DNA of 64,000 nucleotides from Paenibacillus kobensis NBRC 15729 (GCF_004000825.1 NZ_BILZ01000009.1:62001-126000); one strand, 5' to 3'. Positions 18,423 to 27,039 are shown, counted from the first letter of the stretch. Notes: generated by a model from the sequence alone, not told the origin. Numbers and translations: made by a program.

Positions 18423-18457
18423 AGCCCGGTACGCTTCTATAGCGAACCGGGCTTTGT
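18423..18457 (+). terminator. Intrinsic terminator after spo0M
   Basis: agcccggtacgct pairs with agcgaaccgggct (one mismatch), followed by ttgtt. Confidence 0.78.
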
Positions 18458-18574
18458 TATGTTCCGGGCAGCAGATATAGCTTTGCATAGGGAACGATTG
18501 TTCGGTATAATCGGAATCACAATCAGGGCGTTCATTCCTATGAAATGGGTGCTAAGAGGCAGGGGGATTTACGC

Positions 18575-19723
18575 ATGGCAGAGCCGTTGAAAAATATTTA
18601 CGACGGCGATTTTGTTTATAAATTCGGGTTGCTTGTTCAATCCGCATGGTCTTCTTTCGACGCGGACCGGTTCACACATCTTGTAACCGGCGACGGATGG
18701 GAGCAGCTAGAGCTTAAGGGCCGGATGAGACGCATTACGCTGTCGCTTGGCCGCACGCTGCCGGAGCGTTACGAACAGGCGCTTGATGTGTTGTGTGCTA
18801 TCGACGAGCCGTGTACCGGATTGGCGTATTTGTTCTTTCCGGATTTTATTGAGGTGTACGGAAGAGACGAGGCGCATTGGGAGCTGTCGATGAGCATGCT
18901 GCAGCGGTTCACAAGCCGCTCGACGTCGGAGTTCGCAATTCGGCCGTTTATTCTTGAGCAATCGGAGCGTACGCTTGCGGCAATGCTGGAGTGGGCGGAC
19001 AGCGAGGATGAGCATGTGCGCCGCCTGGCAAGCGAAGGCTGCCGTCCTCGTCTGCCGTGGGCGCCTGCGCTGCCGCTGCTGAAGCGCGATCCGTCGCCAG
19101 TGCTGCCGATTCTGGAGAAGCTGCGGCAGGACAAATCGCTGTATGTGCGCAAGAGCGTCGCCAATCATCTGAATGATATTAGCAAAGATAATCCTGCAGT
19201 AGTTGTCGCCATCGCGAAGCGATGGTTCGGGACACATCCGCTGACCGATTGGATCGTCCGGAAGGGCTGCCGGACACTTGTGAAGCAAGCGGAGCCAGGC
19301 GTGATGGCATTGTTCGGTTACGGTGAGGAAGGCGGAGAAGAGGGGACTGCTTCGAAGTCGCTGGCGGCGCATGTTCATCAATTCGAGCCGAACCGGAAGG
19401 AATCGGCCATCGGCGACGAGACACTGCTGCGCTATGACGTTCAGCTTCCGCAGGAAGGCGCTGGAGACCGCGTAAGGCTGGAATACAGCATCGATTATGT
19501 AAGGCCGACAGGCAAGCGGTCTCATAAACGGTTTCTGCTGGCGGACAAGCCCGTCACGGCGGGAACGCTCCGGCTGCAAGGCTCGAAGCGGCACGCATGG
19601 AGGGAGCTGTCGACCCGCAAGCTGTTCCCAGGCGAGCATCGCATAGCATTATGGATTAACGGTGCGGAGATGGCTGCGACGTCAATCATGCTGCAAGCGG
19701 CCGAAGGGGTGGGCAACCGATGA
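18575..19723 (+). CDS. AlkC-like DNA alkylation repair protein (HEAT repeats plus Ig-like domain)
   Basis: About 382 residues. Helical HEAT-like repeats fill residues 1-265, including ASEGCRPRLPWAPALPLL and YVRKSVANHLNDISKDNP, typical of the AlkC/AlkD DNA glycosylase superfamily that excises alkylated bases. A C-terminal ~105-residue beta-rich segment (LLRYDVQLPQ ... HRIALWINGAEMA) looks like the Ig-like domain of AlkC. The start at 18575 follows GCAGGGGG by 9 bases. Its stop overlaps the next start codon (ATGA), so the two genes are translationally coupled. Confidence 0.87.
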   Translation: MAEPLKNIYDGDFVYKFGLLVQSAWSSFDADRFTHLVTGDGWEQLELKGRMRRITLSLGRTLPERYEQALDVLCAIDEPCTGLAYLFFPDFIEVYGRDEAHWELSMSMLQRFTSRSTSEFAIRPFILEQSERTLAAMLEWADSEDEHVRRLASEGCRPRLPWAPALPLLKRDPSPVLPILEKLRQDKSLYVRKSVANHLNDISKDNPAVVVAIAKRWFGTHPLTDWIVRKGCRTLVKQAEPGVMALFGYGEEGGEEGTASKSLAAHVHQFEPNRKESAIGDETLLRYDVQLPQEGAGDRVRLEYSIDYVRPTGKRSHKRFLLADKPVTAGTLRLQGSKRHAWRELSTRKLFPGEHRIALWINGAEMAATSIMLQAAEGVGNR

Positions 19724-20757
19724 CAATCGGCGCGCGCGTACTGAAGACGGGCATGGCGGTTGCGCTGGCGATATACGTCAGCGGGCTGCTCGGCTTCGCT
19801 TCGCCGCTTATTGCGGCGGTGGCTTCAATATTTACGATACAACCTTCTATTTACCGCTCTTGGCAACAAATAAGCGATCAATTGCAGACGAACATTCTCG
19901 GAGCTGCTGTGGCGCTTGCGGCCGTCCGTCTGTTCGGCCATACGCCGATAGCGGTCGGACTCGTCTGTATACTTGTCATTCTTCTTAGCATTAAGCTGAA
20001 GATGGAGAGCACAATAGGACTGACGCTGGTCACTGTCGTGGCGATTATGGAAGCGCACAATGCAGGGTTTACGGTCGCGCTGGACCGGTTCCTGATGGTG
20101 CTGACAGGCATGGGTTCGGCGTTCGTCGTCAATGTCGCCGTATTCCCGCCGCGTCCCCGCAAGCAGTTCTCGGAGCAGGTGCATCAGGCGTTCGATCAGC
20201 TGTCGCTGCTGCTTCGGACGGCGATCTCCAACGAGATGAAGGAGCAGGTGTTCAACAGCGAGAAGGAGCGGCTTGCAGCAACGCTCCGCAAGCTGGAGGA
20301 CCGGTTTAACGTCTTTGAAGAGGAACGTGCGGTGCTGCCGCAGCGCAAAACGAACCGGGTGCGGCAGCTTGTCGTATCGAAGCAGATGATTAAAGTGTTG
20401 CAAAAGGGCGGCGATCTGCTCGATGCGGTAGAGGAGCATTATTTTGCCGCTCCGGAAGCAGAGGAATGGGCACACCGGTTCGACCGGCATATCGAGGATT
20501 TGACGAAGTATCATGAGCAAATATTGCTGAAGTCCGAAGGAAAGATGAAGCCGAACGCGGACATCGAGCCGGAGGAAGCGAGAGAGGCAAGGCTCGCATC
20601 GCAGTTCGCCGTTTACTTCGGAGAGTCCGATGACAGCCGCAAGAGGCTTATGTTCGTCGCCTCGGCGATGTTCGAGTATGCCTATCACTTGCGAAGGCTG
20701 GAGAAGCTGATCGATCAAGTGCTGCAGCGCGAGGCGGTAAATCGCCTATCCCCCTAA
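19720..20757 (+). CDS. Aromatic acid exporter family (FUSC/ArAE_1-type) membrane protein
   Basis: 345 residues: four to six helices in the first ~145 residues, including the family signature FTIQPSIYRSWQQISDQLQT, then NILGAAVALAA, followed by a ~200-residue charged helical cytoplasmic tail rich in Glu, Lys and Arg (ArAE_1_C-like). Members resemble the FUSC exporters, but substrates of the Bacillales proteins are mostly unknown. The start codon overlaps the end of the repair gene by 4 bases; the functional link is unclear. Confidence 0.85.
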   Translation: MTIGARVLKTGMAVALAIYVSGLLGFASPLIAAVASIFTIQPSIYRSWQQISDQLQTNILGAAVALAAVRLFGHTPIAVGLVCILVILLSIKLKMESTIGLTLVTVVAIMEAHNAGFTVALDRFLMVLTGMGSAFVVNVAVFPPRPRKQFSEQVHQAFDQLSLLLRTAISNEMKEQVFNSEKERLAATLRKLEDRFNVFEEERAVLPQRKTNRVRQLVVSKQMIKVLQKGGDLLDAVEEHYFAAPEAEEWAHRFDRHIEDLTKYHEQILLKSEGKMKPNADIEPEEAREARLASQFAVYFGESDDSRKRLMFVASAMFEYAYHLRRLEKLIDQVLQREAVNRLSP

Positions 20758-20758
20758 A

Positions 20759-20782
20759 TCCCCCTTCCCCCAGGAAGGGGGA
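20759..20782. repeat. C-rich hairpin element behind the exporter gene
   Basis: Perfect 10-bp stem tcccccttcc / ggaaggggga with a ccca loop starting 2 bases after the stop codon, followed by a second small hairpin gggctccgccc. There is no T run, so it looks more like a dispersed repeat element than a terminator. Confidence 0.55.
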
Positions 20783-20867
20783 CCCCAAAGGGCTCCGCCC
20801 TCTGGACACCTGGAGGCCTCGAAATGGTGCGCACTCGTGTGAAGATGGGTGTTTATGAGCCGCTTTC

Positions 20868-20918
20868 GTACGATATAGGCAGCGTTCCCGTCGATACGGG
20901 AACGCGCCTGTATCGTAC
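20868..20918. repeat. Long intergenic hairpin
   Basis: gtacgatataggc / gcctgtatcgtac (one mismatch) continues into gcgttcccg / cgggaacgc around loop tcgata, about 22 base pairs in all with one bulged base. A related, less perfect hairpin with gttccc / gggaac at its centre lies at 21060-21099. No T run follows. Confidence 0.7.
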
Positions 20919-21153
20919 ACGCTCTACAGCGTGCATGCGACTTCCTTAGGGGGTTGGCGGTTCGAGCGTTGGAGCGGCCTCGTGCTGGCGTGGTTGGCAA
21001 GATGGGAATCATGCGTTCAATCGCTTCTCGCACGATGATTAGGACGGACTGGACCGCTTTCGTGGGATCGGTTCCCTGCGGGAACGTCCGATCCGAAAGC
21101 GGTGGCCGCGGCGCTTCGCCCGTGCACTAAGTACTGTGCATAAATGCACCAAA

Positions 21154-21346
21154 AGCGTAAGGGCGTAAAGAGCGTCCAAAGCGTCAAAAGCGTCAAAAGC
21201 GTCAAAAGCGTCAAAAGCGTCAAAAGCGTCAAAAGCGTCAAGGGCGTCCAAGTCGTCAAGAGCATAAAGGCATCGAGAGCGTAAGAACGTCAAAAGCGTC
21301 AAGAGAGTCAAAAGCATCGAGAGCGTAAAGGCGTAAAGGGCGTAAT
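21154..21346. repeat. 9-bp tandem repeat array (GCGTCAAAA)
   Basis: Six perfect head-to-tail copies at 21181-21234, flanked on both sides by degenerate copies (gcgtccaaa, gcgtcaagg, gcgtaaagg). In-frame stops in the flanks (gcgtaa, gcataa) rule out a long Ala-Ser-Lys repeat protein on the plus strand. The array sits in a 700-base spacer without a credible gene. Confidence 0.85.
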
Positions 21347-21357
21347 AAATATAATAG

Positions 21358-21430
21358 CAATAGCCCCGGACATTCGGTTCTGCAGATCGGCAGAGCGAAA
21401 GTTCGGGGCTATTGTTGTAGTTGCGGTTCA
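21358..21430. terminator. Hairpin, probable terminator of the minus-strand small gene
   Basis: caatagccccggac pairs with gttcggggctattg (14 bp, one G-T) around a 39-base loop with a second inner hairpin. It sits just past the stop of the gene at 21460; its minus-strand exit is A/T-rich (attatattt), so it may end that transcript. Confidence 0.6.
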
Positions 21431-21459
21431 TCGGAACAAGCAGATGTGCTTGTACACCG

Positions 21460-21753
21460 CTATTTCTCGGTCCGCGTATCTTCGGGATGGCGGCGAGGAT
21501 GCTGCATATGCGCTTCCGGGTTATCGTCATCGTCATGCGGCACGAGACGCGGGTCGGTATGGCCTTTGTGATGATTGTCAAAGTCAAGCTCGACCAGTTC
21601 CCATTCGGTGCTGCCAAGTATCGGATCGGACGGGAATAGTTGACCGCGCTCCATCTTCTCCTCACGGCCCCATTCGTTACGGTATACGCCTTCTACTTCG
21701 ACCTGCTCGCCGGATATCGGGTCCATCTCATTATGCTTGTTGTCAGGGCTCAC
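21460..21753 (-). CDS. Small acidic protein, YjzC-like
   Basis: About 97 residues. The block DPISGEQVEVEGVYRNEW followed by GQLFPSDPILGSTEWELVEL has the G...Y...FP...W layout I associate with YjzC-type small proteins of Bacillales; the tail is rich in His and Asp. The GTG at 21753 lies 6 bases after AAGGAGG; the ATG at 21771 precedes that site and is unlikely. The function is unknown. Confidence 0.6.
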   Translation of the reverse strand: MSPDNKHNEMDPISGEQVEVEGVYRNEWGREEKMERGQLFPSDPILGSTEWELVELDFDNHHKGHTDPRLVPHDDDDNPEAHMQHPRRHPEDTRTEK

Positions 21754-21865
21754 ACGGTTGTCCTCCTTCATGCTGCATGAAAGCCGGTTAGCGGGCCGCG
21801 GTTATGCGGCTACTCGCTCACATAGAGTCTCGCGACCAGCTTGGCGAGTATACGCAGGGCGTAAT

Positions 21866-22009
21866 TCACAGCCCGTGCTTCGGCACGGCCGCGCGGTCGG
21901 CATCGGATTGAAGCTCGCTCGCTGCCGATTTGCTTGCGCGGCCACGGTCTGCGAGCGATTGCTGCTTGCTCGCTGTGATTTGTTTGTTGGATGGATTTTT
22001 CTCGGCCAT
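21866..22009 (-). CDS. Very small basic protein of unknown function
   Basis: 47 residues, hydrophilic, rich in Ala, Ser, Lys and Asp (MAEKNPSNKQITASKQQSL, then SELQSDADRAAVPKHGL). GGAAGGAG lies about 11 bases before the ATG. The composition is like that of small spore-associated proteins, but I see no family signature. Confidence 0.42.
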   Translation of the reverse strand: MAEKNPSNKQITASKQQSLADRGRASKSAASELQSDADRAAVPKHGL

Positions 22010-22113
22010 GTCGCAATGATCTCCTTCCATGATGGCACTGCCGGTCGTTCCGGCTATGCGCAAAGCTGCCTCAACAGTTTGCCACGAAATGCGTCATGTT
22101 ATGAGCGGTTGAA

Positions 22114-22449
22114 TTATAAGAGCCGAAGGCCGCAGGAAGGACAATTCTGGTGCTGCTCGGTGACCGTTTCGCTGCAAGCCGGACAAGGCTCTGCAAAAGC
22201 CTCGAGAGCTGCTGCCGATTGAGCAGCGGTTTCTTTAAGGCCGTCTGCTGATTTGTCGGGAGGGGGGCTTGAGCGAAGATGCGCCGGCGTGCCGAAGATG
22301 GTCTCCACCATTTCCTTCAGCTCCTTGAACCGGTCGGAATCGTCGGTCGTCAGCTTGACGAATAAGAACATGGCTCCCACCAGCGCGAATGCAAGGAGCA
22401 GGACGAAGACGGTTGCTCCTGTCGAATACCAGTTGATGCTCATCGCCAT
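22114..22449 (-). CDS. Single-pass membrane protein with C-terminal zinc ribbon
   Basis: 111 residues: one hydrophobic helix (TGATVFVLLLAFALVGAMF), a charged helix (DSDRFKELKEMVETIFG), a linker, and a C-terminal CPAC ... CPSCGLRLL pair typical of a zinc ribbon. GGAGGCG precedes the start; an ATG 6 bases further in is possible. It is the last gene of the four-gene minus-strand operon beginning with the glycosyltransferase. Confidence 0.7.
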   Translation of the reverse strand: MAMSINWYSTGATVFVLLLAFALVGAMFLFVKLTTDDSDRFKELKEMVETIFGTPAHLRSSPPPDKSADGLKETAAQSAAALEAFAEPCPACSETVTEQHQNCPSCGLRLL

Positions 22450-22467
22450 GAAAGGATGCGCCTCCAG

Positions 22468-23073
22468 TTATTTAAGTTGGTAACGGTTCTCTAACTGCTT
22501 GCCGCCGAGCCACATAACAGCTAGAACGGTCACAAGCACGAGAATGCGCCAAGGCTGCTGAGCGAGATTCGAAATGTCCGCACTGACGATCGAGATGCTG
22601 AATATCATGACGGATTTGCCGAGCAGCGTTGCAATAAGAAAGGTTCGGAACCGTAGCGAGCTCAATCCTGCGACAACGTTGATGAGTGCCGATGGGGTGA
22701 ATGGAAAGCAGGCGAGCAGAAACAAAGGCGTAAAGCCTTTGTTTTCGATCCAGTCGAAAAATTTTTGCGCCTGCGGAATACGCTTCCGGAACCATTGGCC
22801 GAGCCTTCCGCCAAGTTTGCGGGCAATCCAGAATACGATCGATGCGCCGATCGTCGCGCCGAGCCAAGACAGCAGGAAGCCGTACCAGAGGCCGTAAATG
22901 TTCGCGTTGGCGGCGACAATGACGATAAGCGGAAGCGCTGGAATAAGCGCCTCCGCAATCGGCATGAGCAGCCCGGGAAGCGGGCCAAATTGTTTGTAAC
23001 TGCGCAAAGTGCGTTCGATATGGTCCAGATCGAGCGACTTGAGCTGCTGTATCCAGTCTTGCCATTCATTCAT
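22468..23073 (-). CDS. TVP38/TMEM64 (DedA-like) family membrane protein
   Basis: 201 residues with five or six hydrophobic segments. Family signatures are GFLLSWLGATIGASIVFWIAR and FTPLFLLACFPFTPSALINV, then VAGLSSLRF. DedA/VTT-fold proteins are linked to lipid-carrier or phospholipid flipping across the membrane. It lies 15 bases after the MFS gene in an operon with a glycolipid-type glycosyltransferase, which suits a role in envelope lipid transport. Confidence 0.87.
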   Translation of the reverse strand: MNEWQDWIQQLKSLDLDHIERTLRSYKQFGPLPGLLMPIAEALIPALPLIVIVAANANIYGLWYGFLLSWLGATIGASIVFWIARKLGGRLGQWFRKRIPQAQKFFDWIENKGFTPLFLLACFPFTPSALINVVAGLSSLRFRTFLIATLLGKSVMIFSISIVSADISNLAQQPWRILVLVTVLAVMWLGGKQLENRYQLK

Positions 23074-23088
23074 CCGTGCAAGCTCACC

Positions 23089-24288
23089 TTAGCCTTTCTG
23101 GCGGGATTGGGGTCGATGCTCGGTAAAACTATGGAACGGAAACCATAGATAAAACAATCCGATCAATCCGAACAGCGCAGCGCTGTACCAGACGACGGAG
23201 GGCTGTCCGAGCCTAGAGGCGATAATGCCTCCGACGACAGGGCCGATCATGACGCCTATGCCTTCGACAGTGGAGAATATTCCCCAGCCAAGACCTTGCT
23301 GCTTCGGCGGTACATACGACGCGAGCAGGGCGTTCCAAGCTGGCAGTACGGCTGCGTACGACAAGCCAAGCGCGGCTGCCAGCAGCAGACAGCTGCCGAA
23401 GGGAGGCGCGAGTGCTAGCGAGTACAGCGTGACCGCGAAGACGGCGAAGCCGAAGACGAGAAACCATTTCTTGCCGCCGAGCTTGTCAGACAGCCGGCCG
23501 AGCGGCATGAGAGCGGCTACGGTGAAACCTCCGCCTACGAGGAGCAGCAGCGAATACTGCGCTCCCGTCAGTCCGAGCGAATCGGAAGCGAAGCTGGGCA
23601 GCACGGGCACCAACATGCTGGCACCTGTCGTCTGCAGAATCATGCCGGGCAGGAGAAGCCGCATTTGGCGCAGCTTCTCCCGGAGAATGATCAACTGCTG
23701 CTGGATGGGGATGGTCGCAACGCCTGTCGCGCGTCCGCGCTTCATAAAAAGCGATAGCGCGAACGCAACAAGAGACATGACCAGCAGCAGCAGAAAAGTC
23801 CACGACATGCTGTAATCGAGCACAATGTTCGCGGCGATCGGCCCGGCGCCAAGCCCGACGAACCATATCGTATACAAGTATCCCATCTGCGTCGCGCGCC
23901 GTTCGTTCGACACCCGGGTCAGACAGACGATCCAGATCGGCGAGATGCCGATGCCGAACAAGGCAGAAGCGGTAATGAACAGCCATGGGCTTTGCCCATA
24001 GGGCAGAATCGCGATTCCGGCTGTCGTCAGGAACAAGCCGGCTTGCACGACGATACGGGCAGACATGCGGTCGAGCAAGTAGCCGATAATCATTTTGAGC
24101 GCGGTATCCGTTAAATAGTGGGCGGTGACGGCAATGCCGATGACGTCCAGCGATAAGCCGAGCGATTTCTCGCCGTAAACGGGCATGAAACTGATGACGC
24201 CTGCGCCCCTAATGAACTCAACCAGAAACAGAATGACGGAGAACAGAACGGTCTCCGCTTCGAACCACCGGAAGATTTTATCGGTCAC
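23089..24288 (-). CDS. MFS transporter, candidate LtaA-like glycolipid flippase
   Basis: 399 residues, 12 helices; MFS features include GYLLDRMSARIVVQAGLFL and GRLSDKLGGKKW after helices 2 and 8. Its start overlaps the end of the UgtP-like glycosyltransferase by 11 bases. In Staphylococcus aureus the diglucosyl-diacylglycerol synthase gene is likewise followed by the MFS flippase gene ltaA, so I infer export of a glycolipid anchor; a drug or sugar exporter is the alternative. The MFS call is firm, the substrate is inferred. Confidence 0.82.
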   Translation of the reverse strand: MTDKIFRWFEAETVLFSVILFLVEFIRGAGVISFMPVYGEKSLGLSLDVIGIAVTAHYLTDTALKMIIGYLLDRMSARIVVQAGLFLTTAGIAILPYGQSPWLFITASALFGIGISPIWIVCLTRVSNERRATQMGYLYTIWFVGLGAGPIAANIVLDYSMSWTFLLLLVMSLVAFALSLFMKRGRATGVATIPIQQQLIILREKLRQMRLLLPGMILQTTGASMLVPVLPSFASDSLGLTGAQYSLLLLVGGGFTVAALMPLGRLSDKLGGKKWFLVFGFAVFAVTLYSLALAPPFGSCLLLAAALGLSYAAVLPAWNALLASYVPPKQQGLGWGIFSTVEGIGVMIGPVVGGIIASRLGQPSVVWYSAALFGLIGLFYLWFPFHSFTEHRPQSRQKG

Positions 24289-25591
24289 GGCAGTTAGCTC
24301 CTTCGATGTGCGATGTGGAGGATGTCTCTTCCAGTTCCATTATAGGGCATTGGCTCAAAATATCCAAAGCGATCGAATCGGCAGCGCCGGACCGTCCTAA
24401 CGCGGCTGAAGCAGCCTGAGTGAATTGAAGGCGTTCGGGGTTGGACAACAGCGATTGGACGGCGTTGCTCAGTTCTTCGGGATGATGGGTAATGAAGGCA
24501 GCGCTTTGAGACTGCAAGTATAACGCGTTATTTCGTTCTTGGCCGGGAACTGGACGATATATGAATAATGGAAGTCCGGCTGCCAGCCCTTCTGACAATG
24601 TAATGCCACCGGGCTTGGTTATGAGGCAGTCGGCCAGCGCCATCAGTTCGTGAATCGGCTCGACAAAGCCGAAGATGTGCAGACGGTCGAAGCCGTTCTC
24701 CGCAGACGGGGAGGAGAGGAAGCGCTCCCTCATCATATCTGCTAGAGCTGTATTGCGGCCGCATACTAATGCGATGGATAGATCGGGATGGCGAAGCAAT
24801 GCGCTGCAAATGGCGGAAACATCAGGCATGACGCCCTGGGCTCCGGCCATGATGAGCACGAGAGGACGGTCTTCGGGAATGTTGTATTGGCGGTAAAGAT
24901 CGGTTATTGGCTTAGGAGGAAGGCTCAAGTCGCGGCTTGGCAGCAAGGCATGATCGGCAGCAAAATGGGTAAAGCCGCGTTTGACCGGAATACCGCTCAC
25001 AATGATGCGACGGCTGGCAACGCCTAGCTTGACGAGTTCAGCCTTCAGGTCGTTCGTCGCGACATAGTAGCGGTCGACATGCGGGTGAACCCAGCGGCAG
25101 TGGAGATCGAAGTCGGTCACGACAGCCATTGCCGGAACGCGGGGCAGCCGGCTGCGCCGTCTATTGGAAGGAGCGGCGAAGGCCGGGAACGTATAAATGA
25201 CGGCATCCGGCTGCTCTGCGAGCAGCAAGCGCCGCATCGTATCCTTGCCGAATGAATGAAGCCATCCGCCGAACAGCGAGTCATGCTTCATCGGCCGGGT
25301 GCGGTCGTACACCCATCCGTATAGAGAAGGCATCATCGAATAGCTGCGCGTGTAAAAGCGTCTCGTTACCTCATTGAGAAGAGGACTGGCCTTCGCCATA
25401 ATGTCGATGAGTTTCACGCAATGGCTTGGAACCCCTTGCAGCTCCAGCGCTTCGCGGATTGCCCGCGCCGCTTGCAGATGCCCGTCGCCGTAAGATGCAT
25501 AAATAATGAGCAGCTTCGGGTCCCGCCGGACGGATGTCTCTGACGCTGCGGCACGGATTAGACCAGGCTTCCGAATTTGTGGGGAATGCAT
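24278..25591 (-). CDS. UgtP/MGDG-synthase-like glycosyltransferase (GT28)
   Basis: 437 residues. LLIIYASYGDGHLQAARAIR is the N-terminal signature of processive diacylglycerol glucosyltransferases; the C-terminal nucleotide-sugar site shows ADCLITKPGGITLSEGLAAGLP and PGQERNNALYL. It should transfer glucose or galactose from UDP-sugar to diacylglycerol at the inner membrane face, making glycolipids and the lipoteichoic-acid anchor. The start at 25591 follows GGAGGTGTG by 8 bases. It is the first gene of an operon with an MFS protein, a TVP38 protein and a zinc-ribbon protein. Confidence 0.9.
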   Translation of the reverse strand: MHSPQIRKPGLIRAAASETSVRRDPKLLIIYASYGDGHLQAARAIREALELQGVPSHCVKLIDIMAKASPLLNEVTRRFYTRSYSMMPSLYGWVYDRTRPMKHDSLFGGWLHSFGKDTMRRLLLAEQPDAVIYTFPAFAAPSNRRRSRLPRVPAMAVVTDFDLHCRWVHPHVDRYYVATNDLKAELVKLGVASRRIIVSGIPVKRGFTHFAADHALLPSRDLSLPPKPITDLYRQYNIPEDRPLVLIMAGAQGVMPDVSAICSALLRHPDLSIALVCGRNTALADMMRERFLSSPSAENGFDRLHIFGFVEPIHELMALADCLITKPGGITLSEGLAAGLPLFIYRPVPGQERNNALYLQSQSAAFITHHPEELSNAVQSLLSNPERLQFTQAASAALGRSGAADSIALDILSQCPIMELEETSSTSHIEGANCRDR

Positions 25592-25787
25592 GCGACACAC
25601 CTCCTGCCCGGAAGTATAGCGTGCATTTGTCATCGGAGCATTAAGGAACAAGGGCCATTGGAGCATCCAAGATGCTCTTCATGATTACTTCATGAATGCA
25701 AGGATGTAATGGATTTGTATCGTTGCTGTGATAAAGTAAGAGGGCGGTACAAGCTATCATAGTCTTGTAGATTGAAGGGAGAAGGAA

Positions 25788-26771
25788 ATGACGATGGAAT
25801 ATACCAAGCTTGGCAAGTCCGGACTGCGTGTCAGCCGTTTGTGCCTTGGCACGATGAATTTTGGCGTTGATACGGATGAACAGGAATCATTTCGTATTAT
25901 GGATGCTGCGCTTGATGCGGGCATCAACTTCTTCGACACGGCTAATATTTACGGTTGGGGCGAAAATGCGGGGCGGACCGAAGAAATTATCGGCCGCTGG
26001 TTCGCGCAAGGCGGCGGCCGCCGCGAACGCACGGTGCTTGCTACCAAAATGTATGGCGACATGAGCGATCCGCTCGACGGTCCGAACGGCGAAGCGGGCT
26101 TGTCCGCTTATAAAATCCGCCGCCATCTCGAGGGTTCGCTCAGAAGGCTGCAGACGGATCATATCGAGCTTTACCAAATGCACCATATCGACCGCAGCGT
26201 AGGCTGGGTCGAGCTGTGGGGCGCATTCGAAATCGCAGCGGCGCAAGGCAAAATCGGCTACGTCGGCTCCAGCAACTTCGCAGGCTGGGATATTGCCGTT
26301 GCGCAAGGCGAGGCGAAAGCCCGCGGCAACATCGGCCTCGTCTGCGAGCAGCACAAATATAACTTGCTGTGCCGTCTGCCTGAGCTTGAAGTGCTGCCGG
26401 CAGCACAATCGCTCGGCCTCGGCATCATTCCATGGAGCCCTCTTGACGGCGGTCTGCTCGCCGGCAACGCCCGCCGCGGAGGCGGCGGCAAGCGCAGCGG
26501 CGATGCGAAGCGGCTCGAGCAACACGCCGCTCAGCTTGAAGCGTTCGGCGGCTTGTGCGACGAGCTCGGCGAGCGCGAAGATATCGTGGCGCTCGCGTGG
26601 CTGCTCGCGCAGCCGGCGGTTACCGCGCCGATCATCGGCGTGCGGACGCTTGAACAGTTCGAGCGCTCGCTGCGCGCGGTAGAAGTGAAGCTCGACGAGG
26701 CGGCTCTGAAGCGTCTCGACGAAATTTTCCCGGGCCCGGGCGGCTCCGCACCGAAAGCGTACGCTTGGTAA
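25788..26771 (+). CDS. Aldo/keto reductase
   Basis: 327 residues with the complete AKR tetrad: Asp50 and Tyr55 in FFDTANIYGWGE, Lys87 in LATKMYG, His132 in YQMHHID. The start EYTKLGKSGLRVSRLCLGTMNFG (shown in part) is typical of the AKR11/12-like bacterial branch, which reduces aldehydes with NADPH. Ends in FPGPGGSAPKAYAW. Start ATG at 25788 or 25794, both after GGGAGAAGGA. The gene is unusually GC-rich in its second half. A perfect terminator follows. Confidence 0.9.
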   Translation: MTMEYTKLGKSGLRVSRLCLGTMNFGVDTDEQESFRIMDAALDAGINFFDTANIYGWGENAGRTEEIIGRWFAQGGGRRERTVLATKMYGDMSDPLDGPNGEAGLSAYKIRRHLEGSLRRLQTDHIELYQMHHIDRSVGWVELWGAFEIAAAQGKIGYVGSSNFAGWDIAVAQGEAKARGNIGLVCEQHKYNLLCRLPELEVLPAAQSLGLGIIPWSPLDGGLLAGNARRGGGGKRSGDAKRLEQHAAQLEAFGGLCDELGEREDIVALAWLLAQPAVTAPIIGVRTLEQFERSLRAVEVKLDEAALKRLDEIFPGPGGSAPKAYAW

Positions 26772-26788
26772 GGTCGTTTGATGTAATG

Positions 26789-26832
26789 AAGCGCCCCATT
26801 TGCTGTTGATACAGCAAATGGGGCGCTTTTTG
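26789..26832. terminator. Strong intrinsic terminator
   Basis: Perfect 17-bp stem aagcgccccatttgctg / cagcaaatggggcgctt with a ttgata loop and trailing T run; it also begins with an A-rich flank and could work from the opposite side. Confidence 0.95.
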
Positions 26833-26861
26833 TGATGCAGGGGAGCGGGCAAGAACAGCCC

Positions 26862-27039
26862 AATAGGTGCCGGAAAGCACCTATTTAAGCCTGAAGCGAG
26901 CAGAAGTAGCCGAATAGGTGCCGAAAAGCACCTATTTAAGCCTGAAGCGAGCGAAAGCGGCCGAATAGGTGCCAAAAAGCACCTATTTAATCCTGAAGCG
27001 AGCGAAAGCAGCCGAATAGGTGCCGGAAAGCACCTATTT
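26862..27039. repeat. Four tandem 51-bp palindromic repeats
   Basis: The hairpin aataggtgc / gcacctatt with a six-base A/G-rich loop occurs at 26862, 26913, 26964 and 27015, exactly 51 bases apart, with the spacer taagcctgaagcgagcgaaa conserved. The last copy supplies the stop codon of the FMN reductase gene on the minus strand. The array fills the gap between convergent genes. Confidence 0.93.

Noticed and set aside
21017-21665. Long minus-strand frames with (LTL)n repeats over the tandem array
   Set aside because: They arise from the 9-bp repeat read on the other strand and from shadow of a small gene; no ribosome site or homologue-like sequence outside the repeat.
26862-27039. CRISPR array
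   Set aside because: The repeats are in an exact 51-bp tandem period with conserved spacers and no cas genes, so this is a tandem palindromic repeat, not CRISPR.
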